A DNA stretch of 64,000 nucleotides from Stomoxys calcitrans (lineage: Eukaryota > Arthropoda > Insecta > Diptera > Muscidae), in NCBI RefSeq assembly GCF_963082655.1, contig NC_081555.1, forward strand, positions 186,021,424 through 186,085,423. Direction: 5' to 3'. The notes beneath the pieces are model-generated. The model did not search any database and had not been told where the DNA came from. It saw only the letters and a program-made list of their open reading frames with translations. Shown here one piece after another: positions 1-9,795 of the stretch; the stretch's first letter is position 1, and every line of letters starts with the position of its first letter. Position numbers and translations under genes: made by a program.

Positions 1-154
1 GCTCACCTTACGATAATAGAACAAAGAAATATACTAAGAAACCATCTCATCTAAGGTTGAATGATCTGTTCGATTTTGTACTAAATTATCGAGGGAAATA
101 ACTTACAATATATTGTACAATGCTGATAGAATTCATTGGCAAAATATCTACCAG
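1..154. other. Unassigned AT-rich flank
   Basis: No coding frame, repeat or RNA gene recognised before the decayed LINE end that follows. Confidence 0.4.
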
Positions 155-850
155 TGTTAGGTTTTGTTAGGTTGAAAAGAGAGTGCGGATATTAATACAC
201 CCCCATGGACATACAACTAAGCCAGAAATAGGGACAAATATGCGCTCTTAATACTTAAAAGTAAATTCTGTGATACTAACTAAATCCCTAATTGTTTTCT
301 ATACCACGCCACTATGGCAGTTCATGACTGATATTGGGTCCGATGTCCGTAAGCCGGGAAATGACATAGGAAATGCCCCAATGTCTCACCATCTTCACAC
401 ATGCCATCACTTGCCGCACCTATTTGGAGCTCGTAGTCCTATGTGCAGCGTTATGCTACCGAAAGCTATATTGACCTCCTTTTGACTTCCTCTCAGCAAT
501 AGCCTCGTCTTCTCACGATTCGGATCTTCCCATAGGATTTTCGTCGTCCTACCAACCGTTTCGCTGTTCCACAGTGTTACATCCCACCCACGCCCTTAAC
601 TCGGACTGCGTTGACCCGAAAGGGATCGGGTTAACCAAGTTTATTGACGGCATTTCTCTGGCCTTCTCTGTCATTTTCTCTGCTTTTTCATTTCCTCTTA
701 CTCCGCTAAGGCCCGACACCCAAACGATGCGGATCGTGCCATCCTCAGAGAAGGAGTTGTTAATCTCCTTCTTAGCCTTCAATACTGCCCGTGACCTTGC
801 CTTCCTGTTTGTTATTATCTTTAAGGCCAGCCCAGTCCTCTTTCAGTGAT
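155..850 (-). pseudogene. Decayed 3' end of a LINE: RNase H plus CCHC region
   Basis: On the minus strand, broken frames read an RNase H-like segment (about 549-782, with IRIVWVSGLSGVRGNEKAEK, like the end of the retrotransposon RNase H domain). A Cys/His-rich tail follows at about 270-480 and resembles the C-terminal knuckle of LINE ORF2 proteins. Stops and frame changes interrupt it, so no protein is likely to be made. The same order of segments, more clearly readable, occurs at 15515-16135, which shows a dispersed family. Both copies are 5'-truncated, as expected for LINE insertions. RNase H followed by a CCHC tail points to the I, LOA or Outcast group, but the clade is inference. Confidence 0.65.
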
Positions 851-1184
851 ATTGAATTGATTGGTGTTGAATAAAACATAATCCAATGCTGTTGTTGTTG
901 TTGCAGCCACATTGGTATATGGAGGTAGCGATCCGCGTCAAGTTCCATAGATGAGAATGTTCGTTCTGGACCATAGGAAATAAAATGGAGAACGAAATAT
1001 CTCTTAATGCTCGCAAACATGCCAATAAACTTCAGGACCATGCAAATCGAGACTTGAGAATTAAACAACTTAACAATTTAGCAATCTAGATGAAATATTT
1101 AACTTCAAATAGAGTATAATTAAAGAGTTATGTCTCTCTTTGCTTGCTAATATTAATTAATTAGTGTTAAGCGCAGAAAAATTG
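851..1184. other. Unassigned stretch with short TTG repeat
   Basis: A (TTG)5-like run near 889-904 is the only structure noted. No gene recognised. Confidence 0.35.
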
Positions 1185-1380
1185 TCATTTTAAGTTTCGC
1201 CTTAGGTACAGAAATGCTGGTATGTCTAATGACCAAATAATTAGAGCAACAAAAAAACAACAACAAGAATTTCTAAGGCACATTATAGTTTGGCTATATT
1301 TATGCTTTAAAGAAATATCCATCCCAAAGTAGATATTTAAATGTGCGAAAACAGCAACTGTCATAAGAAGTTTATTGTCC
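1185..1380. repeat. Degenerate dispersed repeat, related to 28965-29165
   Basis: The stretch containing TGCTGGTATG, a run of ACAACAACA and then CCCAAAGTAG with AAATGTGCGAAAACA matches in order the repeat near 29 kb. No coding content. It appears to be a short dispersed element of unknown type. Confidence 0.45.
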
Positions 1381-1413
1381 TTTACATATATTTTATACAA
1401 AACTATTTTTTCT

Positions 1414-1608
1414 CCATTCCGCATAATTAAAAAAAATTCCACTCTTATCAGCACCAAATTCTCTTGCTTTAGGACTCAACTTGATTTTTAACCCACTATT
1501 GTCCCAAATTAATCCATTCCGCATAATTAAAAAAAAAATCCACTCTTATCAGCACCAAATTCTCTTGTTTTAGCACTCAACTTGATTTTAACTATTGTCC
1601 CAAAATAA
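1414..1608. repeat. 100-bp tandem duplication
   Basis: The block beginning CCATTCCGCATAATTAAA at 1414 recurs at 1514, exactly 100 bp later, with a few substitutions and small indels (for example CTTGCTTTAGG versus CTTGTTTTAGC). Non-coding. Confidence 0.8.
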
Positions 1609-3967
1609 ACTAAAAATTCTTCTGGTCGAAATGATTTTCCAACATTTAGTAATTTTCAGCTTGGCCCAATACACATTTTCACAACAGTTGTGCATTTTGA
1701 GTGATTAGGCCAATAGTTGACCCCACATTTTAATCAGGAGTAACAGCAAGTTGTTATTTTGTCCATTTAATCCCGTCATAATTTCAGCCAAAACATGCGA
1801 AGTTAACAAAATTCCAATGACTTCAGGTGACGCTGACAAATGTCAATACTTCTCATTTGACATCTGCGTGACACATGTTACTAGCGTCAAATGTCGCGTT
1901 GGACTTTCTGGAGTAATTTTACTAGCGCTGACATTGTCATTTTCTGTGCGCGTCGATGGGTTCATATTTATGGAAATTGCCGCCGGCTACTGACAGAGAC
2001 ATCTGTGAGTTTTTAATATAAATTTAATTAATGCAGTCTGTTACAAGCGAATTTATGGTGCAGCCACTCACGCACACACACGTACAAACCCACTGACATG
2101 CCATGCATTTTCATAGAAACATGTACAAAGGTAATCCTGTGCACACACACACACGCACATACACCCTTGTAGACGTACTCATCTACAGCATCTATGTCCT
2201 GTGGGGATTTGTTTCAACCCTGCTCACAGAAAGCCAGCCAAACGAAATTCGCTACTCGTTGTCGCCTCGACATTTGCTATCTGCTACATAAGGAATAGAA
2301 GGGAAATAAAAATCATCGAGCAGTGCACCCACGAAGGGGGCTACTCCGCCGACAGTGTTCATTGTTATTTTTGGCATTTGTTGCCCAATTTATACTACAT
2401 TTCTGAGCAGGCAGCGACGAACATGCTGCGGGCAACTACCAACCCACCCTCTCAACACTTTACGCATTCCGGCTGCATTTTAGAAATTTGGTTTAAAGGG
2501 GGAATGGGAAAAAACAGTCCATCTATCCATGCATATGTACGTACAAACATCACACACACACAGACTCGCTCTCAGAAGAGCGAAGCACCACACAATTTTT
2601 GGCATTTTTCTCAGAGTCCCATCCTTCGTCGGTTGGTTAGCTAAACCCCTACAGGATATTTGATTTTTGGCTTAGAAACATGCTTGGTCTTGTTCTATGA
2701 ACTCGGAACTCGTACATACACCCACCCAAAAGCCCTTCGGCGGCGTTTTCCTTCAAATTGCTTTGATGTGTTCAATTACTCAAGGGCATTACCACAAAAT
2801 GATCGTAAATGTTTGAAATTATTTCGTGATTAGTACAAAGAGTTTACGCTGAAGGGGATGTTCAGCCGGCAGCTTCTCTTCGACGGCAAAAGTGAGGAAG
2901 CGTGATGGCGCCGCTTTTGCTGAAACAGGGTGTTTAACTGCATATGCCATAATATTTTGCGAGCGAGTCTACACTCATCATTCGCATTCAAGTTACGAAG
3001 TTGGTAATTTAATTAAATTTTCCTTCACAGCATTCGACAAACGAAATTACAATCCTGCGTGAGATGGATGCGGATGTGTATGTGTATGAGTGCGTGCGTG
3101 CTGGCGCACGGTTTGTTATTTAAGGATGCTGGACGAATTGTTTTACGCGAGTAAATAAGAAGTTCCTCACTGTATCGTTTTTCTTAAAATATTTAAATTT
3201 CGTTAATCCTTCCCCAGTAAGAAGAAGATATCAGTCACGTATGATTTTCAGAATGTCATTTTGGTTATACGACAAGCAATAGGGAAAATAACGATGCTGA
3301 AGTTTTTCGTGCAGAACATGGCCACAAAGTTTCATTTCCTTCCAACTCACTAACCCAAAAATTACAAACCCGATTAAAAAAATCGATATGGTCATTTTAT
3401 TTATAATTAGATAAAATTAGATCTCAAATCTGTCCCATCATTAGGCGAGTCACAAACGGCTAAATAAAAATGTCATTAGTAGGGAAATCATGTGTATACA
3501 GTGTAGGCAAAATTGTTTGCAGCTTATATAACAGACCTTGGTGCTACACCTTCTTACGCGCTTGTTCAATTTCCAGGAGAACGGATGAGAAATATTCTTT
3601 TCTGTCCAGGCAATCTCAGATGATTTGAACCACTGACATAGGTCATTGTTCGGATGTACCATGAACTTGCCTAAATCTAAATTGATGATCGGGAATGATA
3701 CCCAGGTCATTAAGAATGGGCAGCAAACTTTTTTTAAGAAGTCTTTCAAAAACTTTTGAAATAATTTACAATAAGCTTATAGGCCTCTATAAAGATACTA
3801 GGTTTGCGGATCAATTAAAGTTGGTATTGACTAATAAAAATATTTTTTTTAAATAGTCATTTAATAGTATAAACAGTACGTATATGCTTCTACAAAAAGA
3901 GAGATGGTATTGTGTTCTCTTTCACACACATGTCATCCGAACAGAAGTGTCAATTAAACAAATATAT
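1609..3967. other. Unassigned region, CA-rich microsatellites
   Basis: Mostly single-copy looking DNA. CA-rich microsatellite tracts lie near 2065-2090 and 2138-2165, with a smaller one near 2548-2562. Open frames up to 147 codons occur but show no recognisable domain or motif and overlap each other, so they are not called as genes. It may be intergenic or intronic. Confidence 0.35.
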
Positions 3968-3979
3968 ATATACGCATAT
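3968..3979. repeat. Target-site duplication, left copy (SINE)
   Basis: ATATACGCATAT directly precedes the SINE and is repeated perfectly at 4280-4291. Confidence 0.8.
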
Positions 3980-4279
3980 CGGAGGCCACCATAGCGCAGA
4001 GGTAAGCATGCTCGCCTATGATGCTGAACGCTTAGATTCGAATCCTGGCAGGAACTTCACAAAATTTTTCAGCGGTGGTTATCACCTCCTAATGCTGGCG
4101 ACATTTGTTAGGTATTTTTCCTTATTAAAGGTTCATCCCAAAGAGGTGTCGGTTCGGGTTCGGACTCGGCTATAAAAAGGAGGTCCCTTATCGTTGCGCT
4201 TAAAATAGAATCGGACAGCACTCATTGATTTGTGAAAAGATTGCCCCAGTTCCTTAATGGAATATTAGTGGGCATTTGC
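3980..4279 (+). mobile_element. tRNA-derived SINE, complete
   Basis: A 300-bp non-coding element. The head looks like a tRNA gene: an A-box-like TAGCGCAGAGG at 3992-4002 and a B-box-like GATTCGAATCC at 4035-4045, about 33 bp apart end to start, as expected for an internal RNA polymerase III promoter. The remainder is a SINE body unrelated to tRNA. Perfect 12-bp direct repeats flank it, so the insertion looks complete. Mobilisation would need a LINE reverse transcriptase in trans; which LINE is unknown. A second head fragment is seen at 44345-44402. Confidence 0.8.
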
Positions 4280-4291
4280 ATATACGCATAT
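4280..4291. repeat. Target-site duplication, right copy (SINE)
   Basis: Second perfect copy of ATATACGCATAT. Confidence 0.8.
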
Positions 4292-4404
4292 ACCACTAAA
4301 CGCAGAAACAAAATTGCTTGCTTTTTATTTTGAGCATCCCTATTATAATTCAAGAAAACAAATGGCTAGACGACACTAAATCTGCAAAGAAAAACTGTTA
4401 CAAA

Positions 4405-4416
4405 TATAAAATATGT
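4405..4416. repeat. Target-site duplication, left copy (LINE-1)
   Basis: TATAAAATATGT immediately before the LINE, repeated perfectly at 9133-9144. Confidence 0.85.
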
Positions 4417-4777
4417 AGTCTTGTGGATTTGAGAAAAGAGAACTTACGCGTTTTGTTGGTGCTCCTGAAAAAACTTACCCCTTTCCTGTAGCAGTGGTTG
4501 GCCTGCCTCCAAAAGACGTTAAATTTTTGCCCCGGAATCTGGAGAACCTCGGTGAACGTTTGTGGGACTTTGCTTTTTACACGGTTCGCCATTTTTCGCA
4601 ATTTAAAAATTAAAAATTTTGGTAAAATAAAGCCAAACACTGGAAAGAAGAAATTTTTGCTGTTAACCGTGCTGCAAAGTTCTAATTAGCCGTTAACACT
4701 TTGAAAGCCAAAAGTCAGGGTTCGAAAAATATCACCGGTAGTGGAGAATATATTTAGAACTATTTTACTAAAAAGGT
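4417..4777 (+). promoter_or_regulatory. LINE-1 5' leader, probable internal promoter
   Basis: The 361 bp between the 5' target-site duplication and the ORF1 start. Complete LINEs carry their promoter in this position; no core promoter motif was identified with confidence. Confidence 0.4.
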
Positions 4778-5605
4778 ATGCAAAACACATCCAGTTATCA
4801 GCAACCAAAGCGAAAATTGTTAGAAACATCACCAGAGATAAACAACATGGCGAAGAAACCTGTAGGAAATATGGACGTAAGTGATTTGATGGAGTTAATG
4901 AAAACTACAATGAATGGACTGTTGGAGGAAAAGCTTGCCAATCTTCCTACAAAACAAGATATAGAAGAAGTAAAAGATGGAGTATTAGCTGCCAAAGCCG
5001 AAATTGCACAACTAAAAGCTGAAAATCAAATGTTGAAAGATGAGATAAGCACATTGAGGGTCAAAATGCAGGAAGGTGAAGATAGTTTACGGTGGCTGGA
5101 ACACCAAATATCGAACTCAAGACTCATTTTCAAAGGAATATCAAACATAAAACCACCGCTAAATGCTGTTATGCAGATATGCACGGAAAGATTGAATATC
5201 TCGCCTACAATCACATCAGCCCGCACAATTTTCGAACGAAATGGTACGCAAACCGTAATTGCCGATTTTGGAAATGAGAGTAATGCAATGGAAGTGCTCC
5301 GAAATACAAGAAATTTAGCAGGTACATCCATTTCGATAGATCGAGACCTTAATCCAAGAAGGCAGAAGAACAAAGTAGCCATGTTAATGGTCAGAAAGGA
5401 AATTTTAAACGAATCTAAAAAGTTTAAAATTATTGTAAGAGAGGACAGAATGAAGATCAATACCAAATGGTTCACCTGGGACAGTCGTAGTAATCTAATG
5501 TGTGGACGTGAAAAAGCCGAATCCGTTCTCAAGTCATTGTACGGAGAAGATATACGTACAACTTGCTTTAACAACATTTTTGAGAAAATTAATTCAAAAA
5601 ACTAA
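4778..5605 (+). CDS. LINE-1 ORF1, coiled-coil RNA-binding type protein
   Basis: 275 aa. This is the probable nucleic-acid chaperone that coats the element RNA in a ribonucleoprotein particle; the role is inferred from its position and architecture. Residues about 25-110 are rich in heptad-like Leu/Ile with Lys/Glu (for example AEIAQLKAENQMLKDEISTL), predicting a coiled coil that would trimerise or dimerise the protein. Residues about 110-275 look globular and basic, similar in layout to the RRM plus C-terminal domain of L1-type ORF1p. No CCHC zinc knuckles are visible, unlike the ORF1 of jockey, I or R1 elements. The start ATG at 4778 is the first in frame. The stop TAA (5603-5605) directly follows a frameshift-type heptamer that leads into ORF2. 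Confidence 0.8.
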   Translation: MQNTSSYQQPKRKLLETSPEINNMAKKPVGNMDVSDLMELMKTTMNGLLEEKLANLPTKQDIEEVKDGVLAAKAEIAQLKAENQMLKDEISTLRVKMQEGEDSLRWLEHQISNSRLIFKGISNIKPPLNAVMQICTERLNISPTITSARTIFERNGTQTVIADFGNESNAMEVLRNTRNLAGTSISIDRDLNPRRQKNKVAMLMVRKEILNESKKFKIIVREDRMKINTKWFTWDSRSNLMCGREKAESVLKSLYGEDIRTTCFNNIFEKINSKN

Positions 5606-8600
5606 AAACAAGGCGCGCTAAAGATAAAATAAAAATTCCCCATGATAATAAAAACAGCTTTAAACTTAAGATAATCTCCTATAACATCAATGGATTGTCT
5701 AATAAATATTTGTATCCACTTTTTTTTACGTATTTAAATGAATTCGATATTATTATTCTATTGGAAACCCATCTTATCATGGAAAATACAAGACAGGCAG
5801 AAAAATACTTTCCCGATCATTGTATAAACTGGATAAATGCTACAAGATTAAGCCGATTTGGAAGGGCAATTGGTGGAGTTATGATAGGTGTAAAAAGGTC
5901 ATTAACAAAATATAACATCAGCTACCACTTTCATAGCACCAATGAAGTACAATGCTTGCATATCAAAACTGCCTACTCCACGCTGCGAATAATACCATTA
6001 TATCTGAGAAGCGCAAACTGGTCTAATGATTACTCGATTGTTAAGAACTTCGTGGAACAGTCAGATTGCGATAATTACATTCTAATCGGAGACTTAAATA
6101 TACGTATAGGCAATTTACAGCAAGATATTGCTCCACTATATAGAGAGCTATTTCCTGCTGGAAAAGCAATAAGAAAATCCAAAGATGAGGAAATAAATGC
6201 AAAGGGCCGAACATATTTGGAATTCTGCAACGAAAATAATCTGATGATTCTAAATGGGCAAACCAGAGGTGATGAAAATGGGAATCTTACGTTTATTAGT
6301 ACTGTTGGGGAATCTGTGAATGATATCTGTTCAGTATCTCAATCTTTGTTGAAATATGTGGAAGGCTTTCATGTTGATGAAAAAATATGGTCTGACCATC
6401 TACCAATAGTTCTAACATTGGAATTAAACTCGCCGAATAATGCTGAAAAAAAGTTGAAATTATTACCTAAATTGCACTGGAAGGATGCAGATAAATATAT
6501 TTACCAGAGCAAGCTTAATAGAAATTTGCAAACTATTCTGGAAAACAATGAAAGAATATGTCTAAAAGATTTGACTGGAGTTATAACAGCATCATCAGAA
6601 GCGACAATCACGTCAAAATTCACACCAAAGATGAAATGGTTTAATGAAACATGTCATTGGGCCAGAAGAAAGGTTTTTGAAAACTTGCGCAAATTTAGAA
6701 AAAATAACAATGAAATACAGAAGCAAAAATACTTAAGCGCAAAAAAGAAGTACAAAGAAGTATGTGAGATGAGCAAACGTAGGTACTTTTGTCTCATTAA
6801 TGAAAAAATTAACAATATTAAAAATGGCAAAGAATGGTGGAAGCTAGTAAAAGAAATAAATAATCAAGAGCTTAAAATAAGTCATAAAATCTCAGTCGAC
6901 ATGTTAAAAGACTACTTCATACGGCTTTTGAATCCTGAGCAGACTTCATTACCAATACTATATGCCCCAATGCTAGCAACAGACCACTTGTTGGATATGG
7001 AAATTACAGTGGACGAAGTTAAAGATATGCTACAAAATGTTAAACTGCACAAAGCGCCAGGGGAGGACAGAATTCCGTATGAATTTTTCATACACGCCAC
7101 TGAAGGGTTTCTATCGGAATTAGCTCGTGGATACAACAAAGTGTATGAAAATGGAGATGTGGAAGATACATTTATAAAGACCATAATATTCCCGATCCAC
7201 AAAAAAGGTTGTCTTAGTGATGTTTCGAATTATAGAGGAATCTCCTTTATGAACTGCGTTGCTAAAATCTTCATGGGAATCCTCAATGAAAGGCTTATTA
7301 CCTGGATTGAAACACGAAAGTTACTGCTGGAATATCAGGCTGGATTTCGCAGAAATTATTCAGCCGCAGACAACATTTATAGCCTTGCTGCAATAGTTAA
7401 TATCAAGATGGCAGAAAAAAAGAAAGTATATGCCTTCTTCGTTGACTTCAAGGCTGCATTTGATAATGTCAGTCGAAGTCTACTAATTTATAAACTACAT
7501 GAACTTGGTATTTCCTATAAATTTGTTAAAATGGTAGAAAGCATTTATAAAAACACAAAATCAGCAGTTTGGGCAGGTGAGGAAATATCTGAATATTTTG
7601 ATACATTATCGGGCGTGAAACAAGGCTGTCTGTTATCCCCGCTGCTTTTCGCGTTATATCTCAATGACCTCCATGATTTTTTAAAAGGTGGCTTGTATAT
7701 AGAGGGCTTGAATATAAGATTATTGCTATACGCCGACGATATCGTTATTTTGGCTGAGGATAAACAGATACTTCAACTTATGATAACGAATTTAGAAAAG
7801 TATTGCTCTAAATGGAATTTAACGGTCAACATGGCAAAGTCGAAGATAATTGTATTTCGAAAAGGAGGCAGATTAGCCGAACAAGAAAAATGGGTTTTTA
7901 AAGGAGAACAAATTGAGATAGTTTCACAATATAACTACCTTGGAGTAATTGTAACGCCACAAATGTCCTTTTTAAAACATATACAAAATCGAAATAGCCA
8001 ATCGAAGAGTGCCATAAACGTCACATGGAAGAATTTTATAAATAAAGATGAGGTGCCCTTGGCCCAAAAGTGGAACATGTATCAAGCTGTGTGCAGGGCA
8101 ATCCAATCATATGCTGCGCAAGTGTGGGGCCATTTACATTTTGACGAAGTAGATAAACTACAACGATTTTTTCTAAAACGTGTTCTGAGATTACCGGAAT
8201 CAACACCAAACTACGCTATTTCAATTGAAACAGGTCTTGATGCTGGCCACATTTATACACTTAAACTGCACTTAAATTATATTTGGAGGACATTGTTTCA
8301 ATATAACCAAGAAAGGTTACCGTGTCAATTAAGTAAAATAATAATTCGGAAACAGCTATTTTGGGTTAGATCCTTAAATGATTTATTAACCGAAATGGAT
8401 ATGCAGACAATAGAGGAAAATATTTCACCAAATGTCTGGAAATTTATGGAAGCGGCTCTTATAGAACGTGTAGCAACCAATAACAGAACAAAGGATTTGC
8501 GTAGAGCACGGCAAAGTAACTCACGTATCTATAAACACTTAGATCTAACACGAGGCACATGTTATTTCAATGGTAATTTCAACAGACAAGAAATCTCCTG

Positions 8601-8901
8601 GATTTTTAAAGCAAGGTGCGACCTAATTTGTCTTAGTGGAAATCGTTATATATCAGGCACAGATGAAAACAACAACTGTACTATTTGCAATATAAATGAA
8701 AAGGAAACACTTCAGCACTTTCTCGGTAACTGTCCAATTCTCAGAGAAATTAGAATACAAATATTTGGTAAACCCCACCTTCAACAACACGAAATCGTAT
8801 CAATACTAGATGGACATGATGGGGCTGATTGGAAAAAATTAGTGTCTTATCTTATATCGGCGCTTAGATATCGAAAACTTATACTTAATGAATACAATTA
8901 A
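5593..8901 (+). CDS. LINE-1 ORF2, endonuclease-reverse transcriptase
   Basis: Makes the nick and reverse-transcribes the element RNA at the target. The frame is open from 5593; a TTG at 5695 is residue 1 in this numbering. Endonuclease (APE type): IISYNINGL at 5671-5697, LLETH, GDLN near residue 132, SDH near 233. Reverse transcriptase: KAPGEDRIPYEF, NYRGISFMNCVAKIF, FFVDFKAAFDNV, SGVKQGCLLSPLLFALYLND, and YADD at 679-682, the catalytic pair. C-terminal knuckle: C-x2-C-x9-H-x4-C starting at residue 995. No RNase H seen. The first in-frame ATG is at 5779, downstream of IISYNINGL and the LLETH glutamate, so it cannot be the start of a working endonuclease. Entry by -1 frameshifting from ORF1 is the best explanation. 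No stops or frameshifts inside. Confidence 0.9.
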   Translation, partial: FKKLKTRRAKDKIKIPHDNKNSFKLKIISYNINGLSNKYLYPLFFTYLNEFDIIILLETHLIMENTRQAEKYFPDHCINWINATRLSRFGRAIGGVMIGVKRSLTKYNISYHFHSTNEVQCLHIKTAYSTLRIIPLYLRSANWSNDYSIVKNFVEQSDCDNYILIGDLNIRIGNLQQDIAPLYRELFPAGKAIRKSKDEEINAKGRTYLEFCNENNLMILNGQTRGDENGNLTFISTVGESVNDICSVSQSLLKYVEGFHVDEKIWSDHLPIVLTLELNSPNNAEKKLKLLPKLHWKDADKYIYQSKLNRNLQTILENNERICLKDLTGVITASSEATITSKFTPKMKWFNETCHWARRKVFENLRKFRKNNNEIQKQKYLSAKKKYKEVCEMSKRRYFCLINEKINNIKNGKEWWKLVKEINNQELKISHKISVDMLKDYFIRLLNPEQTSLPILYAPMLATDHLLDMEITVDEVKDMLQNVKLHKAPGEDRIPYEFFIHATEGFLSELARGYNKVYENGDVEDTFIKTIIFPIHKKGCLSDVSNYRGISFMNCVAKIFMGILNERLITWIETRKLLLEYQAGFRRNYSAADNIYSLAAIVNIKMAEKKKVYAFFVDFKAAFDNVSRSLLIYKLHELGISYKFVKMVESIYKNTKSAVWAGEEISEYFDTLSGVKQGCLLSPLLFALYLNDLHDFLKGGLYIEGLNIRLLLYADDIVILAEDKQILQLMITNLEKYCSKWNLTVNMAKSKIIVFRKGGRLAEQEKWVFKGEQIEIVSQYNYLGVIVTPQMSFLKHIQNRNSQSKSAINVTWKNFINKDEVPLAQKWNMYQAVCRAIQSYAAQVWGHLHFDEVDKLQRFFLKRVLRLPESTPNYAISIETGLDAGHIYTLKLHLNYIWRTLFQYNQERLPCQLSKIIIRKQLFWVRSLNDLLTEMDMQTIEENISPNVWKFMEAALIERVATNNRTKDLRRARQSNSRIYKHLDLTRGTCYFNGNFNRQEISWIFKARCDLICLSGNRYISGTDENNNCTICNINEKETLQHFLGNCPILREIRIQIFGKPHLQQHEIVSILDGHDGADWKKLVSYLISALRYRKLILNEYN
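5596..5605 (+). promoter_or_regulatory. Candidate -1 ribosomal frameshift site between ORF1 and ORF2
   Basis: The heptamer A AAA AAC (5596-5602) is in the correct phase of ORF1 (codons TCA AAA AAC) and is followed directly by the ORF1 stop TAA. A one-base backward slip continues in the ORF2 frame as AAA AAA CTA AAA. This fits the X XXY YYZ rule of retroviral-type -1 frameshifting. No strong downstream stem or pseudoknot is obvious, only a short GGCGCGC run about 9 nt after the heptamer. Confidence 0.7.
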
Positions 8902-9114
8902 AACAAAACATAACGAAAAAGCCAAACAAACAAGAAACAAGAATATATGCTATCTTTAACATATAAGTAAATGTACATATTTTTACCGACTGACGACATA
9001 ATGTCATAGTCGTGAATCCACTTTATTTTTTTGTTTTGCCCAATTGTAATTAAAATTACATTTATATTTAAGAAAATTTTGAATTGTACCAATTATTAAG
9101 AAGAAATAAAGTGA

Positions 9115-9132
9115 TACTACTACTACTACTAC
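9115..9132 (+). repeat. LINE-1 3' tail, (TAC)6
   Basis: Six TAC triplets end the element just before the right target-site duplication. Simple triplet tails instead of poly(A) are typical of several insect LINE groups. Confidence 0.85.
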
Positions 9133-9144
9133 TATAAAATATGT
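9133..9144. repeat. Target-site duplication, right copy (LINE-1)
   Basis: Second perfect copy of TATAAAATATGT. Confidence 0.85.
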
Positions 9145-9190
9145 TAACAATTGCATAAAATTCAATAATTTTAAAATAAAAGCAATTAAA

Positions 9191-9795
9191 AGCGTGCTAA
9201 GTTCGTCCGGGCCGATTCTTATATACCCTCCACCATGGATCGCATTTGTCGAGTTCTTTTCCCGGCATCTCTTCTTAGGCAAAAAAGGATATAAGAAAAG
9301 ATTTGCTCTGCTATTAGAGCGATGTGAAGACATGGTCCGGTTTGGACCACAATTAAATTATATGTTGGAGACCTGTGTAAACTGTCAGTCAATTCGAATA
9401 AGAATTGCGCCCTTTGGGGGCTCAAGAAGTAAAATAGAGAGATCGATTTATATGGGAGCTGTATCGGGCTATAGACCGATTCAGACCATAATAAACACGT
9501 ATGTTGATGGTCACGAGAGGATCCGTCGTACAAAATTTCAGGCAAATCGGATAATAATTGCAACCTCTAGAGGCTCAAGAAGTCAAGACCCAAGATCGAT
9601 TTATATGGCAGCTATATCAAAACATGGACCGATATGGCCCATTTACAACATCAACCGACCTACACTAATTTGAAGTATTTGTGCAAAATTTCAAGCGGCT
9701 AGCTTTACTCCTTCGGATGTAAGCGTGCTTTCGACAGACACACGGACGGACATGGGTAGAGCGACAAAAAATGTCGCGAGGATCAATTAAAAATC
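9191..9795 (+). mobile_element. Non-autonomous Helitron/Helentron-like repeat, type A, 3'-truncated
   Basis: Starts with AGCGTGCTAAG, an imperfect palindrome (GTTCGTCCGGGCCGATTC) and TATACCCTCCACCATGGATC, the standard left end of family A in this window. Degenerate internal units of the AGATCGATTTATATGGCAGC type follow, then a GGACGGAC tract. It breaks off near 9786, where a second copy begins. Open frames inside are chance frames through repeats. Confidence 0.65.

Larger units (their letters stand above)
4417..9132 (+). mobile_element. Full-length non-LTR retrotransposon (LINE-1)
   Basis: A 4716-bp element that starts AGTCTTGTGG, has a 361-bp 5' leader, two long open frames, a 231-bp 3' region and a (TAC)6 tail. 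It is flanked by perfect 12-bp direct repeats, the mark of target-primed insertion, and neither end looks truncated. Both frames are uninterrupted and all key endonuclease and RT motifs are present, so it may be recently active. ORF2 lies in the -1 frame relative to ORF1 and overlaps its end by 13 nt. It ends with a simple triplet repeat and not poly(A). Clade not settled from sequence reading alone. Confidence 0.88.

Noticed and set aside
2201..2644. 147-codon open frame
   Set aside because: Low-complexity surroundings with CA repeats and no known motif.
3992..4045. A functional tRNA gene
   Set aside because: A-box and B-box-like sequences are present, but no cloverleaf could be drawn with confidence, and flanking target-site duplications show it is a SINE head.
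9194..9673. 159-codon frame through a repeat as a conserved protein
   Set aside because: The same phrases recur in all Helitron-like copies in all states of decay, so the frame reflects repeat sequence and not a gene.
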